This document shows, piece by piece, positions 32,801 through 45,180 of a stretch of DNA of 64,000 bases. This stretch comes from Notolepis coatsorum (lineage: Eukaryota; Chordata; Actinopteri; Aulopiformes; Paralepididae). The stretch covers positions 19,322,577 to 19,386,576 of the forward strand of contig OZ020591.1 of NCBI GenBank assembly GCA_963971535.1, given 5' to 3'. The translations under genes were made by a program, and so were the position numbers. The notes beneath the pieces are model-generated. The model searched no databases. It was given only the letters and a program-made list of their open reading frames with translations, and was not told the DNA's origin. The stretch's first letter is position 1. Every line of letters starts with the position of its first letter.

Positions 32801-35301
32801 TTTACGCCATAAACCTCCTCGAGCAAGGGACAAAGAGAGTCACAGTCGGCGGAGTGATGAGATACGCAACTCCACTCCTGAGGCGAGAGGGAATGCCCAC
32901 CTTTCACGCCACGAAAGAAGCTACGGAGCGGTATCTATTGAACACAGAGCGGCGCCTAGCCAAAGACCCCGCTCAAGAGAGTGTGTACCGCGCTGAGATT
33001 GAGAAGCTAATCACAGCGGGACACGTAACGAAGATTGACTGGCGACGCCGTGCGCTGCTCCGCGCCTCTCTGATCAAAGACGGCTTTGATCTCCGGCAGC
33101 GGGCCAGCAGCGACCCCCCAGCATTACGCAGCCTCTCCCCAGAGGAGAAGCCCTTGCTACGGTTACCATGGAGAGAGAGGATCGGGGATGAGCAACCAGC
33201 CATCTACCAAGAGGAAGTCCTCCCTTTCGGAACCACATGCAGCCCGTGCTGTGCTACATTTGCACTGCAGAGACACGTCGCAGAGGACCCAGCAGCAGAT
33301 GAAGAGGTCCGACACAGTGTGAAGAACAGTTTCTACGTGGACAACTGTTTACAAAGCGTTTCGACTCAAGAAGAAGCCGAGGCTCTCCTACTCAAGCTAC
33401 GCGCCTCTCTGATCAAAGGCGGCTTTGATCTCAGGCAGTGGGCCAGCAGCGACCCGCACGTATTGCGCCGCCTCTCCCCCGCGGACAAGGCTGCCAGCAG
33501 CGAGACCTGGATGGCGACAATCCCAGGAGAAGCCCAAGAAATGACACTAGGACTAGTCTGGCGCTTCAAAACAGACTCGCTCCACTATAGACACAAACCC
33601 CTGACCACGGAGCAGGGAAGGTCGACGGCGATACCGACCACCAGACGGAGTGTGTACAGAACACTCGCCAGACAATATGACCCGTTGGGATGTATTCTAC
33701 CTTACACCACCAGGGCAAAGATGATTGTACGAGCACTATGGGACAAGGACCAGGGCTGGGACGACCCAATACCCGCACCCCTTGCCTCCACATGGAGAGA
33801 GTGGGAGACGGAACTCCGCTCACTCCCAGGCGTCAATATACGCCGCAGCTACTTCCCACCCACAGTGAGGCCAGAGACATGCAAGATGGATCTACACGTC
33901 TTCAGTGACGCCTCCGAAGTAGCCTATGGATCGGTGGCCTACTTGCGTGCCCAAGAGAAGGGAGGAGAGATACACACCGCTTTCATCCTGGCTCGCTCAA
34001 GAATAGCCCCACGAAAGCAACAATCTATCCCGCGTCTAGAGCTCTGCGCAGCCCTAGCAGGAGCGCATCTAGCCACGTTAATCCAACGTGAACTCACCAT
34101 TCCGGTGCACAGAACAATCTTGTGGTCAGATTCCACGACAGTACTCACATGGATCAAGTCTGATTCATGCAGATACAAAGCCTTCGTGGGAGTCAGAGTC
34201 ACCGAGATTCAAGAGTTAACAGAAACAGCGAGCTGGCGGTATGTGGACACCAAACACAACCCAGCTGACGTCATCACCCGGGGAATGTCCCTAGATGACC
34301 TCACCCGTCGCAACATCTACAGTGACGGACCAGAGTTCCTCAAGCTCCCGGAAGAAGAGTGGCCTACGCCCACCCCACGGGAAGCGAGTAAAGAGGAGGC
34401 TGAGAACAAGAAACCTATGTTCTGTGGACTGAGCACAGTCGCCTCCACAGACCCCAACATAGATGATTGCATTACCCTACAGAGTGCGCAGCTAAAGACA
34501 TTCCTGTGGCACCACCCAGAGATTCAGCCCACTGCCGACATTTCAGCAGCTGACTACGAAGAAGCAGAACTTCTTCTACTACAACGAGCCCAGAGAGACT
34601 CGTTCCCCGATGAGCTAGACTGTCTACAGGGAGGAAAGCCCGTCCCATCAGACAGCAGATTGCTCCACCTGGCACCCGAGAGCGACGCCCATAATCTCAT
34701 CAGAGTGGGTGGTCGTCTGCGGAGAGCCCCCGACCTACCGGATGACGTTAAGTACCCGATAGTCTTGAACAGCCGACACAAGGTCACAGAGCTGATCATA
34801 AAGAAATACGACGAGGATGTACACCACGCAGGAGCAGAGAGAGTCTTCGCGGAGATCAGACGTCGCTATTGGATACTTCAAGGGAGAGAAGCAGTGCGAC
34901 GCTTCCAGCGAACCTGTCTAGACTGCCGAAAGTGGCGCGCGCAGCCCAGCATACCCCGGATGGCTGACCTACCTCCCTGTCGCCTCCGACTCGGCGACAA
35001 GCCATTCCACTCCACAGGCATGGACTGTTTTGGCCCGTTGTATATAAAGAAAGGAAGAGGAACCGAGAAGCGGTGGGGTATTGTATTCAAATGCATGACC
35101 ACCAGAGCGATACATATCGAACTCCTTCCAACCATGAGCACAGACTCATTCCTTATGGCCTTCCGAAGATTCACATCACGGAAAGGAAAACCGTCTACAT
35201 TGTTGTCTGATCACGGGACAAACTTCAAAGGCGGAGAAAGAGAGCTGAGAGAGAGCTTCCAAGCTAATAGAACTGCCCAGACTCCCAGACACTATCGATG
35301 A
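29860..35301 (+). pseudogene. BEL/Pao gag-pol frame (fossil)
   Basis: Parts in order, with approximate residues. Gag with a charged, RDRLQGE-repeat coiled coil (about 165-260) and a gag core (about 440-600). Zinc knuckles (about 670-740: CPYC, CYRC and CSRC groups). Aspartic protease region around 'YAVLDDGSEKTLL' (about 785). Reverse transcriptase (about 1020-1250). RNase H around 'HVFSDASEVAYGSVAYL' (about 1345). Integrase zinc-binding region around 'CLDCRKW' (about 1690) and the beginning of the integrase core ('HSTGMDCFGP'). It is a continuous frame, but the element as a whole is classed as broken (about two or three breaks). Confidence 0.85.
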
Positions 35302-35419
35302 CGACCATGACCCCATGACTTTGTGAGTTGACTGACCCTTACAGCGGACCTTGAGTGGTAGACAGTGCGGTTAATCTGTCTCTGCTTAGCTAATTAGGTG
35401 GGACTAATTAGGGGGCGGC

Positions 35420-36821
35420 TGTTGTGAAGGATCAGATTAAACCGAATATATATATTTATTTATGGATATATATTTAATAGTATTTGTATATCGTTTGATA
35501 TCCCTTGTATATTCCTTGTACATATACACTGAATATCCCTTTAGTCTACTAACAGCCCATAATAGTTTCATTCTCTCATTGGACAAGAACTTGGCGCCAG
35601 CAGCCAAGCCCCTTGGTTCAAGTTCAATCGTGCCGAGGAACATGTCGTTACTAGCCCGGTTCCGCGTAGGAATACGTCTGGCGAAATACGAATGGTACTA
35701 TTTGTTCACAGCGCATATATATATGGCGCAAGTAAAGTAGAACTTCCTTTTAGTCCCTTAGCCCTTAGTTCTTTACCCTCCAACCTAGTGGCAAGACGTT
35801 AAGCCTCACCCACGATACACGTGTGGTGCAGTATGGTCAATTTGGCCTCAGAATGGCATTGAGACATCGTGTGGATTAATAGTTGAATTGTCATAGTTTG
35901 GCACTATACCGTCGAGTGGGACGTATTTCTATTAAGTTAATAATAGTCTATTATGTATGGTGCATCGTTCGGTTAGAGTTATAAAGTGAGCAGTACCCCC
36001 ATCGTTTCCTCGCGTTATCTAGAGTCTTAACCAGGCTGGGCAGACCACGTGTGGTGCTTTCATCCGAGGAGTTCTGGGCCAGGACGAGTGGACCTGCACA
36101 TTGGATTACCTTACCCGGACGACGGCGAGCCCTACACGGCTTGGATTATCTACTTGCTTTGGGTGCTTTGATTATGCCATGGATAACAGCCAACACTGGT
36201 AAGTGTTGGAACTACCCCCGAGAGGAGTCCAGGTGAGACGGCGCTCTAACCCGAGTGAGGTCGCCTCACGTCTCTTCGTTGTGGACTGGCAGCTACCGTC
36301 TACAAGAGGGCCCAGCTGTATTCATCTGTGGACCAAGGTTCTGTGGGCACCGTGTTCAGTACTCTGAATTCTCCCAAGAAATCGTTGGCCAGATGGGATA
36401 TCGCCGGCGGCTCTCCTAACCCCCCCCCCCTACTGACTTACAACCAGCGGGACCCCCTTTAGTGTATCCAGCTATAATAATTAAGTACCATCGCTATAGT
36501 TCCCTAAAGAACCAGGTTGTATACTTGCTTCCTGCGTAACCAGAGATTGGACATTCAATGTTGATTTGCCTACGAATACTCATTTGCCTTACAAGTGCAT
36601 TCAAATCATAAATGTCATTAAGTGAACGTTGTATATACCCTTTGCTATATATTAAATATTCGATTTATACATTTGTGTGGACTTGGTTTCATCAGGTGGG
36701 AAAGTGTTCATCATATCTATATCATGTACTGTGTGGCCAGTAGTTAAAGTACATAAAGCGGTAGTGGTTCAATGATACCATACTTATCAATACAGTCAGG
36801 GAATTGTACCCCTCAGTTACA
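35420..36821 (+). repeat. 3' LTR of the BEL/Pao element
   Basis: Same boundaries as the 5' LTR; a purine-rich AGGGGGCGG tract lies directly before it. The C run near 36420 is 11 instead of 17, which accounts for the length difference. Confidence 0.93.
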
Positions 36822-36826
36822 GTATC

Positions 36827-37005
36827 AGATATGTGCTTTGTTATGTTCAGTTTGTTTATTCAGTTTGTGGTAGAAATTTGTCACTTCTCTGACTCTCACG
36901 AAACGACATAGTGCACCTTTAATTCAACTAGCCAGCGCCCCCGCTAGAGGGCGTCGCGTACTTGTTGTAAAATCACCCTTTCAAGTCCTTCACGGTGTCG
37001 CCGTC
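36827..37005 (+). promoter_or_regulatory. presumed promoter/5' flank of the dehydrogenase gene
   Basis: Sequence between the BEL element and the first exon. A GC-rich stretch 'CAGCGCCCCCGCTAGAGGGCG' lies about 55 bp before the ATG. No TATA box. The ATG is preceded by GCCGTC. Confidence 0.35.
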
Positions 37006-37341
37006 ATGGCCGCCGCAGTAGCGTTGGTATGTACAAGGAGCGAGTAGAGGACTGGGGCTTGAGTTCTGCAAACACATCGTGAGAAACAGAAAGCTTGCTG
37101 TCGTCGTGGCAACATGCCGGAACCCGGACGGAGCGGCGGAGCTGTCGGGTGGGCCGCCCGGTACCCGGACACAGAGTGATCGACCGTTCTGAAACTGGAC
37201 GTTAACAGAGAAGATGACGTCAGAGGAGCGGCGGAACACGTGACACAGCGGTTCGGTAAAGTGGACCTGGTCATCAACCCCTCGGCTCTGCTCCACCCGT
37301 CCGTGAGGGGGGAGACGAGTCTGCGGGAGGTGTCGGCTCAG
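37006..37341 (+). pseudogene. SDR (C-factor/sniffer-like) gene, first exon, frame-damaged
   Basis: In three alternating frames the exon reads 'MAAAVALV', then 'QGASRGLGLEFCKHIVRN', 'KLAVVVATCRNPDGAAELSG', then 'AARYPDT', 'VLKLDVNREDDVRGAAEH', 'QRFGKVDLVINPSALLHPSV', 'GETSLREVSAQ', followed by a GTGACG donor. GASRGLG is the Rossmann TGxxxGxG-type nucleotide-binding motif of classical short-chain dehydrogenases; DLVINPS corresponds to the NNAG region. Damage seen: a 4-nt duplication after the eighth codon, a 1-nt loss before AARYP, and a TGA that a single CpG transition from CGA would explain. Either a decaying gene or poor sequence. The product would be a cytosolic NAD(P)H-dependent carbonyl reductase-like enzyme. 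Confidence 0.7.
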
Positions 37342-37645
37342 GTGACGTCAGGGGTTCCCCTCAAGACTGAAGCGTAGTCGTAGCCCAGTGGTTTGAATCA
37401 TGTAACCATAACAATAACAATCTGTGCACAATTGTTATTTTATTTGCAAAGTGATCCATAAAGCTAAATGCCTTACTTCAACTCTATCCTTAAAGTTGTG
37501 TCTTACATTTGTAACAAACGAGAAATGCATGTCATTAGTTAGATTTTCTTTTATGAATTTGTTTGAATAAATAGTAGTAACCCAGTGGTTGACGGGATTC
37601 AAGGAGACCCACAGCAAAATAGTGAAATCCATGGGACCATGAATG
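37342..37645 (+). other. intron of the dehydrogenase gene, nothing else seen
   Basis: AT-rich intronic sequence up to the LINE C tail microsatellite. The expected second exon of this gene family is not found here. Confidence 0.5.
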
Positions 37646-39413
37646 AATGAATGAATGAATGAATGAATACTGTATTTAACAGATTGCAGAATGGGTACAA
37701 TACAGTGTACAGCTCAATACACACAATTGTTAAGGGGATGCAGACCAGAGAAAGACTTTCGTCTTGTTTACATCAGGGTCCTCCATTTTCAATTCATAGT
37801 GACATTATGACATACACAACATACATCTTTTTACGGCTGTGGGTAGGGCGTTCCACATTGTTGTGGCATAATTGCCAAATGTGTTTAGTCCCTTGTTTGT
37901 GCCGAATCTGTGTTTAACATGATTTGTTGAGCTTCCTCTGGTGTTGTGGGCGTAGTATTCACTGACCTTTGTGAAGTATTTCGACATGTACATGGGTACC
38001 TCTGTGGTGTAGTGTATCTTGTAGACCAGGCCCATTGCAAGTTGCTGTACTCTGTAGTCTGTCGTCTACTCTAAGCCATTCTAGGTAGTCAAAGTGGGCA
38101 GAGGTGAGGTGGGTTCTAGGGGTAAGGTCAAGTAGTAGTCTGACCAGTTTGTTTAATGTTTTGTGATGTTTGTAATCTTGTTTTTAGCGCCTTTGAGGTG
38201 CTTTGGTACCATGAGGTGCAAGCATAGTCGTAGAGGAGATCCGGTACAAGAATCGAGTTTGTTGGTTGACCTTTTTTATTACATTGGATGCCATTTTGTC
38301 ACAGGAAAGATTAGCCTCTAGGATGGAACCCAGGTAGGTAATTTCATCTTTCCTTGTGACAATATTGTCACCCACTGTAACTGAGAAGCCGTCGGTCTTG
38401 CTGAGTTTGTTATTTGAACCGAAGAGAATGGACTCTGTTTTGCCCATGTGTAATGATAGTTTGTTGTCTGCGAGCCATATGCAGATTTTGCCTAGTTCCG
38501 AGCTGAGGGTTTTTTCAACCTGTAACTTGTTCTTGTCAGAGACCAGCAGGGCTGAGTCGTCCGCAAACAGGAACAAGTTGCAGTCACAAGCTGACGACAT
38601 GTCATTTGCATAAATTAGGAACAGTAGCGGTCCTAGTATGCTTCCTTGTGGAACACCACAGTTCACTGTGAGGGGGGGGGGGATAGGGTACCGTTTACCT
38701 CCACCATCTGTTCTCTCCCCTCCAGGTAGGATTGTATCCAGCTCACTGATAAACTATCAAAACCAATTGCTTTTAGCTTGTCAATCAGAATGGTGTGATT
38801 GACAGTGTCGAAGGCCTTTTGTAGGTCTAGCATGACCATGTTGCAGTATTTGCCCGCGTCCACCTCTTGCTTGATGTGGTCGTTCAAATAGAGAAGGCAT
38901 GCGTCAGTGGAGTGGGATGTTCTGAAGCCAGATTGGAATTCGTAGATTAGATTTTTTTCCGCAAGGTACTTTTCTACCTGTTGGTAGACTATTTTTTCCA
39001 TGACTTTCGAGATGGATGTAAGGATAGAAACAGGGCGGTAGTTGCCTGGGTCTAATTTGCTGCCCTTTTTGTGCAGGGGTGTTACTCTCGCAATTTTGAA
39101 GTCCTTGGGGACGTGTCCCTGTTTTATGGAGAGGTTTATTATGTGTGTGATGACTGGGGTGATGGCGGCTGCTGAGTCTCTGAGGAATTTGGAGGGGATG
39201 TTGTCATGGCCAGTGGCCTTGTTCGGTTGGAGGGCGCTCAGTTTTTTTAGTACCTCATCTGTTGTTACCATTTCTAGTTTGAAGTCGTCTGTGTGGACCC
39301 CTAGGTTCTTGTAGTATGCTACTATGTGTTCTACCCCATACTGCCCTGAGTGGGAGGGTAGTTTCTTTACCAGTGTTGTGGCTATGTTTGTGAAGAAGAA
39401 GAAGTGCACTGCA
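37646..39413 (-). mobile_element. LINE C, longest reverse-transcriptase copy in the window
   Basis: Minus strand, 5' end at 39413. Reads 'SALQPNKATGHDNIPSKFL', 'FKIARVTPLHKKGSKLDPGN', 'RPVSILTSISKVMEKIVYQ', 'LDLQKAFDTVNHTIL', then after a C run 'CGVPQGSILGPLLFLIYAND' and 'FADDSALL', 'TESILFGSNNKLSKTDGF', then a shortened C-terminus and the 3' UTR with an (ATTC)n tail at 37646-37668. RT boxes 1-5 including FADD are visible. The frame breaks at the C run (38673-38684) and in the last third. It lies in an intron of the dehydrogenase gene. Confidence 0.88.
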
Positions 39414-39680
39414 CACCCTGATTAGTTGATTGAGTGAATGATTCAGGATTTATAATAGGTTACTTTGGAAGAACAATAACAATTCTAACAGCTCTAACAG
39501 CTCAATTATGTAAGTTGCTTCACCGAGTTTGGGGTTGATGCAATCGTCATACAGCTTTGAACCCTTGTACTGAAGAACCAAGTCTGTTTTAAAATGTTTT
39601 GGACAGCCCATGTATTTGTTGCAGTTGTGAAGTTAATCTAAATCACTTGGAGTGTGAATGTGATATATCAACCTGACTGT
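39414..39680. other. no gene seen
   Basis: AT-rich sequence between the LINE and the 70-bp tandem repeat. Confidence 0.4.
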
Positions 39681-40013
39681 GAACACAACACTTACCATCT
39701 TTAGGTAATAAAGTACTCAACCTCTACTGTCTTTAACGCTGCATGAACACAACACTCTAACTTACCATCTTTAGGTAATAAAGTACTCAACCTCTACTGT
39801 CTTTAACGCTGCATGAACACAACACTCTAACTTACCATCTTTAGGTAATAAAGTACTCAACCTCTACTGTCTTTAACGCTGCATGAACACAACACTCTAA
39901 CTTACCATCTTTAGATAATAAAGTACTCAACCTCTACTGTCTTTAACGCTGCATGAACACAACACTCTAACTTACCATCTTTAGGTAATAAAGTACTCAA
40001 CCTCTACTGTCTT
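39681..40013. repeat. 70-bp tandem repeat running into the assembly gap
   Basis: The unit contains 'TTACCATCTTTAGGTAATAA' and 'CTCAACCTCTACTGTCTTTA'. About 4.7 nearly identical units, then N's. The true array length is unknown. Confidence 0.95.
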
Positions 40014-40213
40014 NNNNNNNNNNNNNNNNNNNNNNNNNNNNNNNNNNNNNNNNNNNNNNNNNNNNNNNNNNNNNNNNNNNNNNNNNNNNNNNNNNNNNNN
40101 NNNNNNNNNNNNNNNNNNNNNNNNNNNNNNNNNNNNNNNNNNNNNNNNNNNNNNNNNNNNNNNNNNNNNNNNNNNNNNNNNNNNNNNNNNNNNNNNNNNN
40201 NNNNNNNNNNNNN
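40014..40213. other. assembly gap (200 N)
   Basis: Exactly 200 N's between the 70-bp array and the first copy of the direct duplication. The missing dehydrogenase exon and the left part of duplication copy A could lie here. Confidence 0.99.
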
Positions 40214-40309
40214 TGTTTTGTACAGTAAAAACTAAAACAGTTACAGTAAACAAACTATTGTGAAGTAAAAAAAAAAAAAAAAAAGTTAAAGGACGAAAAA
40301 AAGAAAACA

Positions 40310-40850
40310 TTATGGTGCTCAAGCAGCACCTTGCCTCTCCTCAGCATTTGGCCAAAGGATTTCATCTACGTCATATCTGACCGCCATGTCTACAAGTGCC
40401 CTCTCCGGCTGCACAGAGAGAAGACGGCCACGTCCTCCACTTGGTGGCGCTCGTTCAGTTCTAATGTACAGTAAAGATAACAATTACAAAAATTATTCAC
40501 AGCCCACACCTTTAGTATTTATGAAATATACTGTAACAGACAACAATATAATTTTTTACAATTACTGTAATTTCAATATACAGTTACGGTACAGTAATAT
40601 GCACATATTGACTTACCGATTATCTCTCTTACTGTAAAGATTCTTATAATGGATGCCACCGTTGACCTGTTCACGTTTGGCTGCACCACCCTGCCAGCTT
40701 CAGCCAGTGTTAGTCCTCAGTTTACAGTATAATACGTGTATTACGTGGTCAACAATTGTGGCTATAATTTAATTTGAGACAGATGTTCTTCTGCCTCCTT
40801 GGCCACGACCCTGTCCTTCGTTGCCAACCTCAGCTGCACCGACTTGCTCC
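40310..40850 (-). pseudogene. Tc1/mariner-type transposase remnant (copy A)
   Basis: Minus strand, from the N-terminal side: 'GQGRGQGGRRTSVSN', 'ATIVDHVI', 'LAEAGRVVQPNVNRSTVASI' (helix-turn-helix), 'PPSGGRGRLLSVQPERALVD', then directly the C-terminal 'VDEILWPNAEERQGAA' and stop. The middle with the DDE residues is missing and frames change, so it is a deletion derivative. A paired-type HTH plus the DENLWP-like C-terminus fits an IS630/Tc1-type transposase common in fish. Confidence 0.6.
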
Positions 40851-40940
40851 ATGTTGCTCCTTTCTTCAGGTTTCTAAGCATCCTTTTATGTAGTGGTGAA
40901 GAAATAATTTTGTTGCAATGCTACTCACCTGGGCAAGGTT

Positions 40941-41421
40941 TTTTTTTTCTTTATCCACTTTTTCTCCCCATTTTCTATATTTTCTCCCATCCCAATTTCG
41001 CATCATCCAATTCAACCCTCCCCTGTCACGAACGCTGTTTCTTGCCTCCCACAAGCCGGCTGCAATGTGGACTAAGTCATACATAGCACAAGTCCCCTCC
41101 GGTACTTGAGGTAACAGCAGTCGCATCTTTTCACCTGCGCAGCTCGATCTCTCAGTGGCGAGGAGTAACGCGTGGGAGGCTCACGCTGCCCCCGATACTT
41201 CCTGATTCTACAGCGCAGGCGCACCAACCGACCTGTAGGAGTCGCTGTCCACAACGCCCGATCCCCACCATCAGTTTCCCACCTCCTAATACGGCCAATG
41301 TGTATTAGTATGAACGACCAGCTAAACTGAAAGCAATGTGGAGTGCCGGGCTCGAACAGGCGAGCCCAGCGTCTCTGCATTCGTGGCGAGCGCCTTGCCC
41401 ACTACGCCACGTAGCCGCCCT
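40941..41421 (-). mobile_element. SINE-1, copy A
   Basis: Same element as at 10128-10608, with TSD ACCTGGGCAAGGTT at 40927-40940 and 41422-41435. tRNA-like head at the right end (minus strand). Confidence 0.9.
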
Positions 41422-41460
41422 ACCTGGGCAAGGTTGTTGAAGGTAATGAGACTAGTCTAT

Positions 41461-42845
41461 CAGTGAGCTGGATACAATCCTACCTGGAGGGGAGAGAACA
41501 GATGGTGGAGGTAAACGGTACCCTATCCCCCCCCCCTCACAGCTGTGGTGTTCCACAAGGAAGCATACTAGGACCGCTACTATTCCTAATTTATGCAAAT
41601 GACATGTTGTCAGCTTGTGACTGCAACTTGTTCCTGTTTGCGGACGACTCAGCCCTGCTGGTCTCTGACAAGAACAAGTTACAGGTTGAAAAAGCCCTGC
41701 ATAGGCAAAATCTGCATATGGCTTGCCGACAACAAACTATCATTATTTACACATGGGCAAAACAGAGTCCATTCTCTTCGGTTCAAATAACAAACTCAGC
41801 AAGACCGACGGCTTCTCGGTTACAGTGGGTGACAATATTGTCACAAGGAAAGATGAAATTACCTACCTGGGTTCCATCCTAGAGGCTAATCTTTCCTGTG
41901 ACAAAATGGCATCCAATGTAATAAAAAGAGTCAACCAACAAACTCGATTCTTGTACCGGATCTCCTCTCTGGTAAACAAGAATACCCTGAAGACTCTGGC
42001 ATCAAAGCACCTCAAAGGCGCTAAAAACAAAATTACAAACATCTCAAAACAAACTGGTCAGACTACTGCTTGACCTTACTCCTAGAACCCACCTCACCCC
42101 TGCCCACTTTGACAACCTAGGATGGCTTAGAGTAGACGACAGAGTACAGCAACTTGCAATGGGCCTGGTCTACAAGATACACTACGCGACCAAGGTACCC
42201 ATGTACATGTCAAAATACTTCCCAAAGGTCAGTGAATACCATGATCACAACACCAGAGGGAGCTCCACAAATCATGTTAAACCCAGATTCGGCTCAAACA
42301 AGGGACTAAACACGTTTCGCAATTATGCCACATCAATGTGGAATGCCCTACCCAAAGCTATAAAGGAATGTGAATCACTACCCACTTTCAAAAACACTCT
42401 CAAAGAACACCTACGGGAGACTGCAATTCGAAACTGGCCCCTACAAATGTCCTAACCCAGTTGTACAGTAAATGACCAAGTATGGCTTTGTCAGTATTCC
42501 AGTGTACAGTGTACAGTGTGTGTGTCCCCAAACCCCACCCCACCCACCCAACCTCCCCAATGTACAGTTTCTACGTCAAATGTATATACACTCTTTTTCT
42601 GGACACTTTTTGTATCACAAACAGTACTGTATTTGCAAATCTGATATGTCATAAATGTCTAGATGTAGCAGTACTGTCTATCTGTATGTCATGTATGTCA
42701 TATATGTTATGATGAATTGAAAATGGGGGACCCTGATGTAAACAAGACGAAAGTCTTTCTCTGGTCTGCATTCCCTTAACAATTGTATGTATTGAGCTGT
42801 ACTGTACTGTACCCATTCTGCAATCTGTTAATAAACTTTTCAATC
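41461..42845 (+). mobile_element. LINE C 3' part, copy A
   Basis: From 'SWIQSYLEGREQMVEVNG' through the C run (41526-41537), 'CGVPQGSILGPLLFLIYAND', 'LFLFADDSALLVSDKNKL', 'NQQTRFLYRISSLVNK', 'VYKIHYATKVPMYMSKYF' and 'MWNALPKAIKECES' to 'QMS' stop, 3' UTR and tail 'CAATCAATTTCAATCAATCA'. There is a deletion after 'QVEKAL', so the frame is broken. 5' truncated. Confidence 0.88.
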
Positions 42846-43204
42846 AATTTCAATCAATCACATTAGTACAAACAGCTGTTGAATTGATTTAGTGATCTGC
42901 ATTTGTAGTAATAAGCTATTGAACATTGTTGTAATATGAGGTGGCTGTATTCTGAGAATGGAGCATATGATTTAGAGTTTGGCACTTTGTATTAACAGTT
43001 TTGCACTTACACATACAGTAGGATATAATGTTTTAAGGTAAGAATTCTGCAAGTCAGTTTAGAATTTAGGATTATGAGTTTGCATGTTATATGTAAGCAT
43101 AGCATTTAGTATCTTAGAGTATGTTTGTTTGGTAATTTGCATTTTGAGTTTTGTACATTGAAATTCTGCTGTGCAAAATGAGTCAAAGCAATCGTAAAAA
43201 ACTG
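42846..43204. mobile_element. right end of the Tc1-like element (copy A)
   Basis: Ends at 43204 with the inverted terminal sequence 'GAGTCAAAGCAATCGTAAAA' AACTG followed by TA. Counterpart of 48736-49094; the left end of this copy is lost in the gap. Confidence 0.65.
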
Positions 43205-43277
43205 TAATGGGTGCTTGTTGGCAATTTGCATATTCATATAGACCCTTGCATCTCAATGACGGTAAAGGTGTAGAGAT

Positions 43278-43560
43278 TAGGGTTGGGTACCATTCACACC
43301 GTTCACCAGTACCAGTTCCTGGAATTTGGTATCGTTACCTAACGGTACCCCTTTTCGGTACTTAACTCTCTCTGTAATACTTTTTTATTATTTCAGTTGT
43401 AAAAAGAATTTGTCCAAACTTCTCAATTTCAACATTGTTATTTATTCAGAACATTTAGTTATTTATTGTTGTAACACACCACACAAAATGAATAGCATGA
43501 TCATGTATTATGTTTTTAAATGTTAAAATATCAATATTATCTTTATAATATCATCCTCAG
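43278..43560. mobile_element. truncated hAT-like element (copy A)
   Basis: Starts TAGGGTTGGGTACCATTC, related to the ends of the hAT at 17197-17599, with CGGTACCCCTTTTCGGTAC inside. No right end. Confidence 0.5.
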
Positions 43561-43967
43561 TAAATATGATCAAACTCCTCTGACCTCGTCGTGACAGTAA
43601 TATATATACTCGAAAATATAAGTTATATTGTTTGTTAGGGTTCAGTTGTTTACAGATGAAGCAGAGTCAATACGGAACTAATATGTGAACAGACTATTGA
43701 CTTGTTGTTAACACTCCACCCAAAAATAATATTTTGCACATAATCTCACACACCAATCCACTAATCCACACTAATTCAAAAACTAGGCAACCTTTAAAAA
43801 TGCACACCACCAGCTGTGGTACACAAGCCAAACCATGCTGATACAACAGTCCCAGTCAGCTTTGACCAGGTCGTGAAAGGTGTCTGTCTCAGTCAGGTCT
43901 GGCCTGGTTCTAAAGACAATGGAGACGCTCACTGTGTTCCAGACAGGCCACGACACGGCTAAACTCT
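43561..43967. other. no gene seen
   Basis: AT-rich sequence between the hAT remnant and the SINE. Duplicated at 49451-49857. Confidence 0.4.
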
Positions 43968-44231
43968 GGCAGTGGCTCAGGAGGCAGAGCAGTCGTCTGG
44001 TAGTCGGAAGGTTCCAGGTTGGATTCCCAGTCCACTCCTCCCAGGCAGGGTGTCGAAGTGTCCTTGAGCAAGTCACTTAACCCCTAATTGCTCCCGATGT
44101 GCAGGTTGGCACCTTGCATGGTTGCCTCCGCCATCGGTGTGTGAATGTGAGTGAATGGGTGAATGTGAGGAACAAACTATTGTAAAGCGCTTCGGATAAA
44201 AGCACTATAATTGCACCATTTACTATTTACA
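43968..44231 (+). mobile_element. tRNA-derived SINE-2 (copy A)
   Basis: Head with A box 'TGGCTCAGGAGGCAGAGC' and B box 'GGTTGGATTCC'. Body 'GTGTCCTTGAGCAAGTCACT', 'AATTGCTCCCGATGTG', and end 'TTGTAAAGCGCTTCGGATAA'. A SINE type widespread in teleosts. Confidence 0.8.
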
Positions 44232-44247
44232 AGTCCAGTGGTTCATG

Positions 44248-44470
44248 GCCACGGTGGTGTAGTGGTTATAGGCGGCACGGTGGTGTAGTGGTTAACACTG
44301 TCGCCTCACAGCAAGAAGGTCCAGGGTTCGATTCCCGCTTGGGGACCAGGTTTCCATGATGCCAGTTACCCAGGTGGGGTATCTCCCAGGCCTTTCTGTG
44401 TGGAGTTTGCATGTTCTCCCCGTGCTCGCAAGGGTTTCCCCCCGATAAGATAAACCCAATGGAAAAACAT
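44248..44470 (+). mobile_element. tRNA-derived SINE-3 with duplicated head (copy A)
   Basis: CACGGTGGTGTAGTGGTTA (A box) occurs twice, 26 bp apart. B box 'GGGTTCGATTCCC'. Body 'GTGGAGTTTGCATGTTCTCC', 'CCGTGCTCGCAAGGG'. Another common fish SINE-type repeat. Head duplication is unusual. Confidence 0.7.
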
Positions 44471-44509
44471 GCACAACAACAGATCGCTAACGCTGTGGCG
44501 ACGTAGGGC

Positions 44510-45177
<668 letters not shown>

Positions 45178-45180
45178 CAG

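Larger units (their letters stand above)
28408..36821 (+). mobile_element. BEL/Pao LTR retrotransposon, young, broken
   Basis: An 8.4-kb element with two LTRs (1408 and 1402 bp), TG...CA ends, a 5-bp target duplication GTATC (28403-28407, 36822-36826), a primer-binding site and one long gag-pol frame. Order of parts: gag with coiled coil and zinc knuckles, protease, reverse transcriptase, RNase H, integrase start. This order and the zinc-knuckle style fit BEL/Pao. Only about four substitutions and one C-run length change separate the LTRs (about 0.3 %), so I infer insertion well under a million years ago. It looks broken, with about two or three breaks in pol. Confidence 0.92.

Noticed and set aside
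30331-35174. Several minus-strand frames across the BEL/Pao element
   Set aside because: Shadows of the long plus-strand frame; no motifs of their own.
44266-44340. Possible tRNA gene on the plus strand
   Set aside because: tRNA-like head of a SINE with a duplicated A box and a long non-tRNA body.
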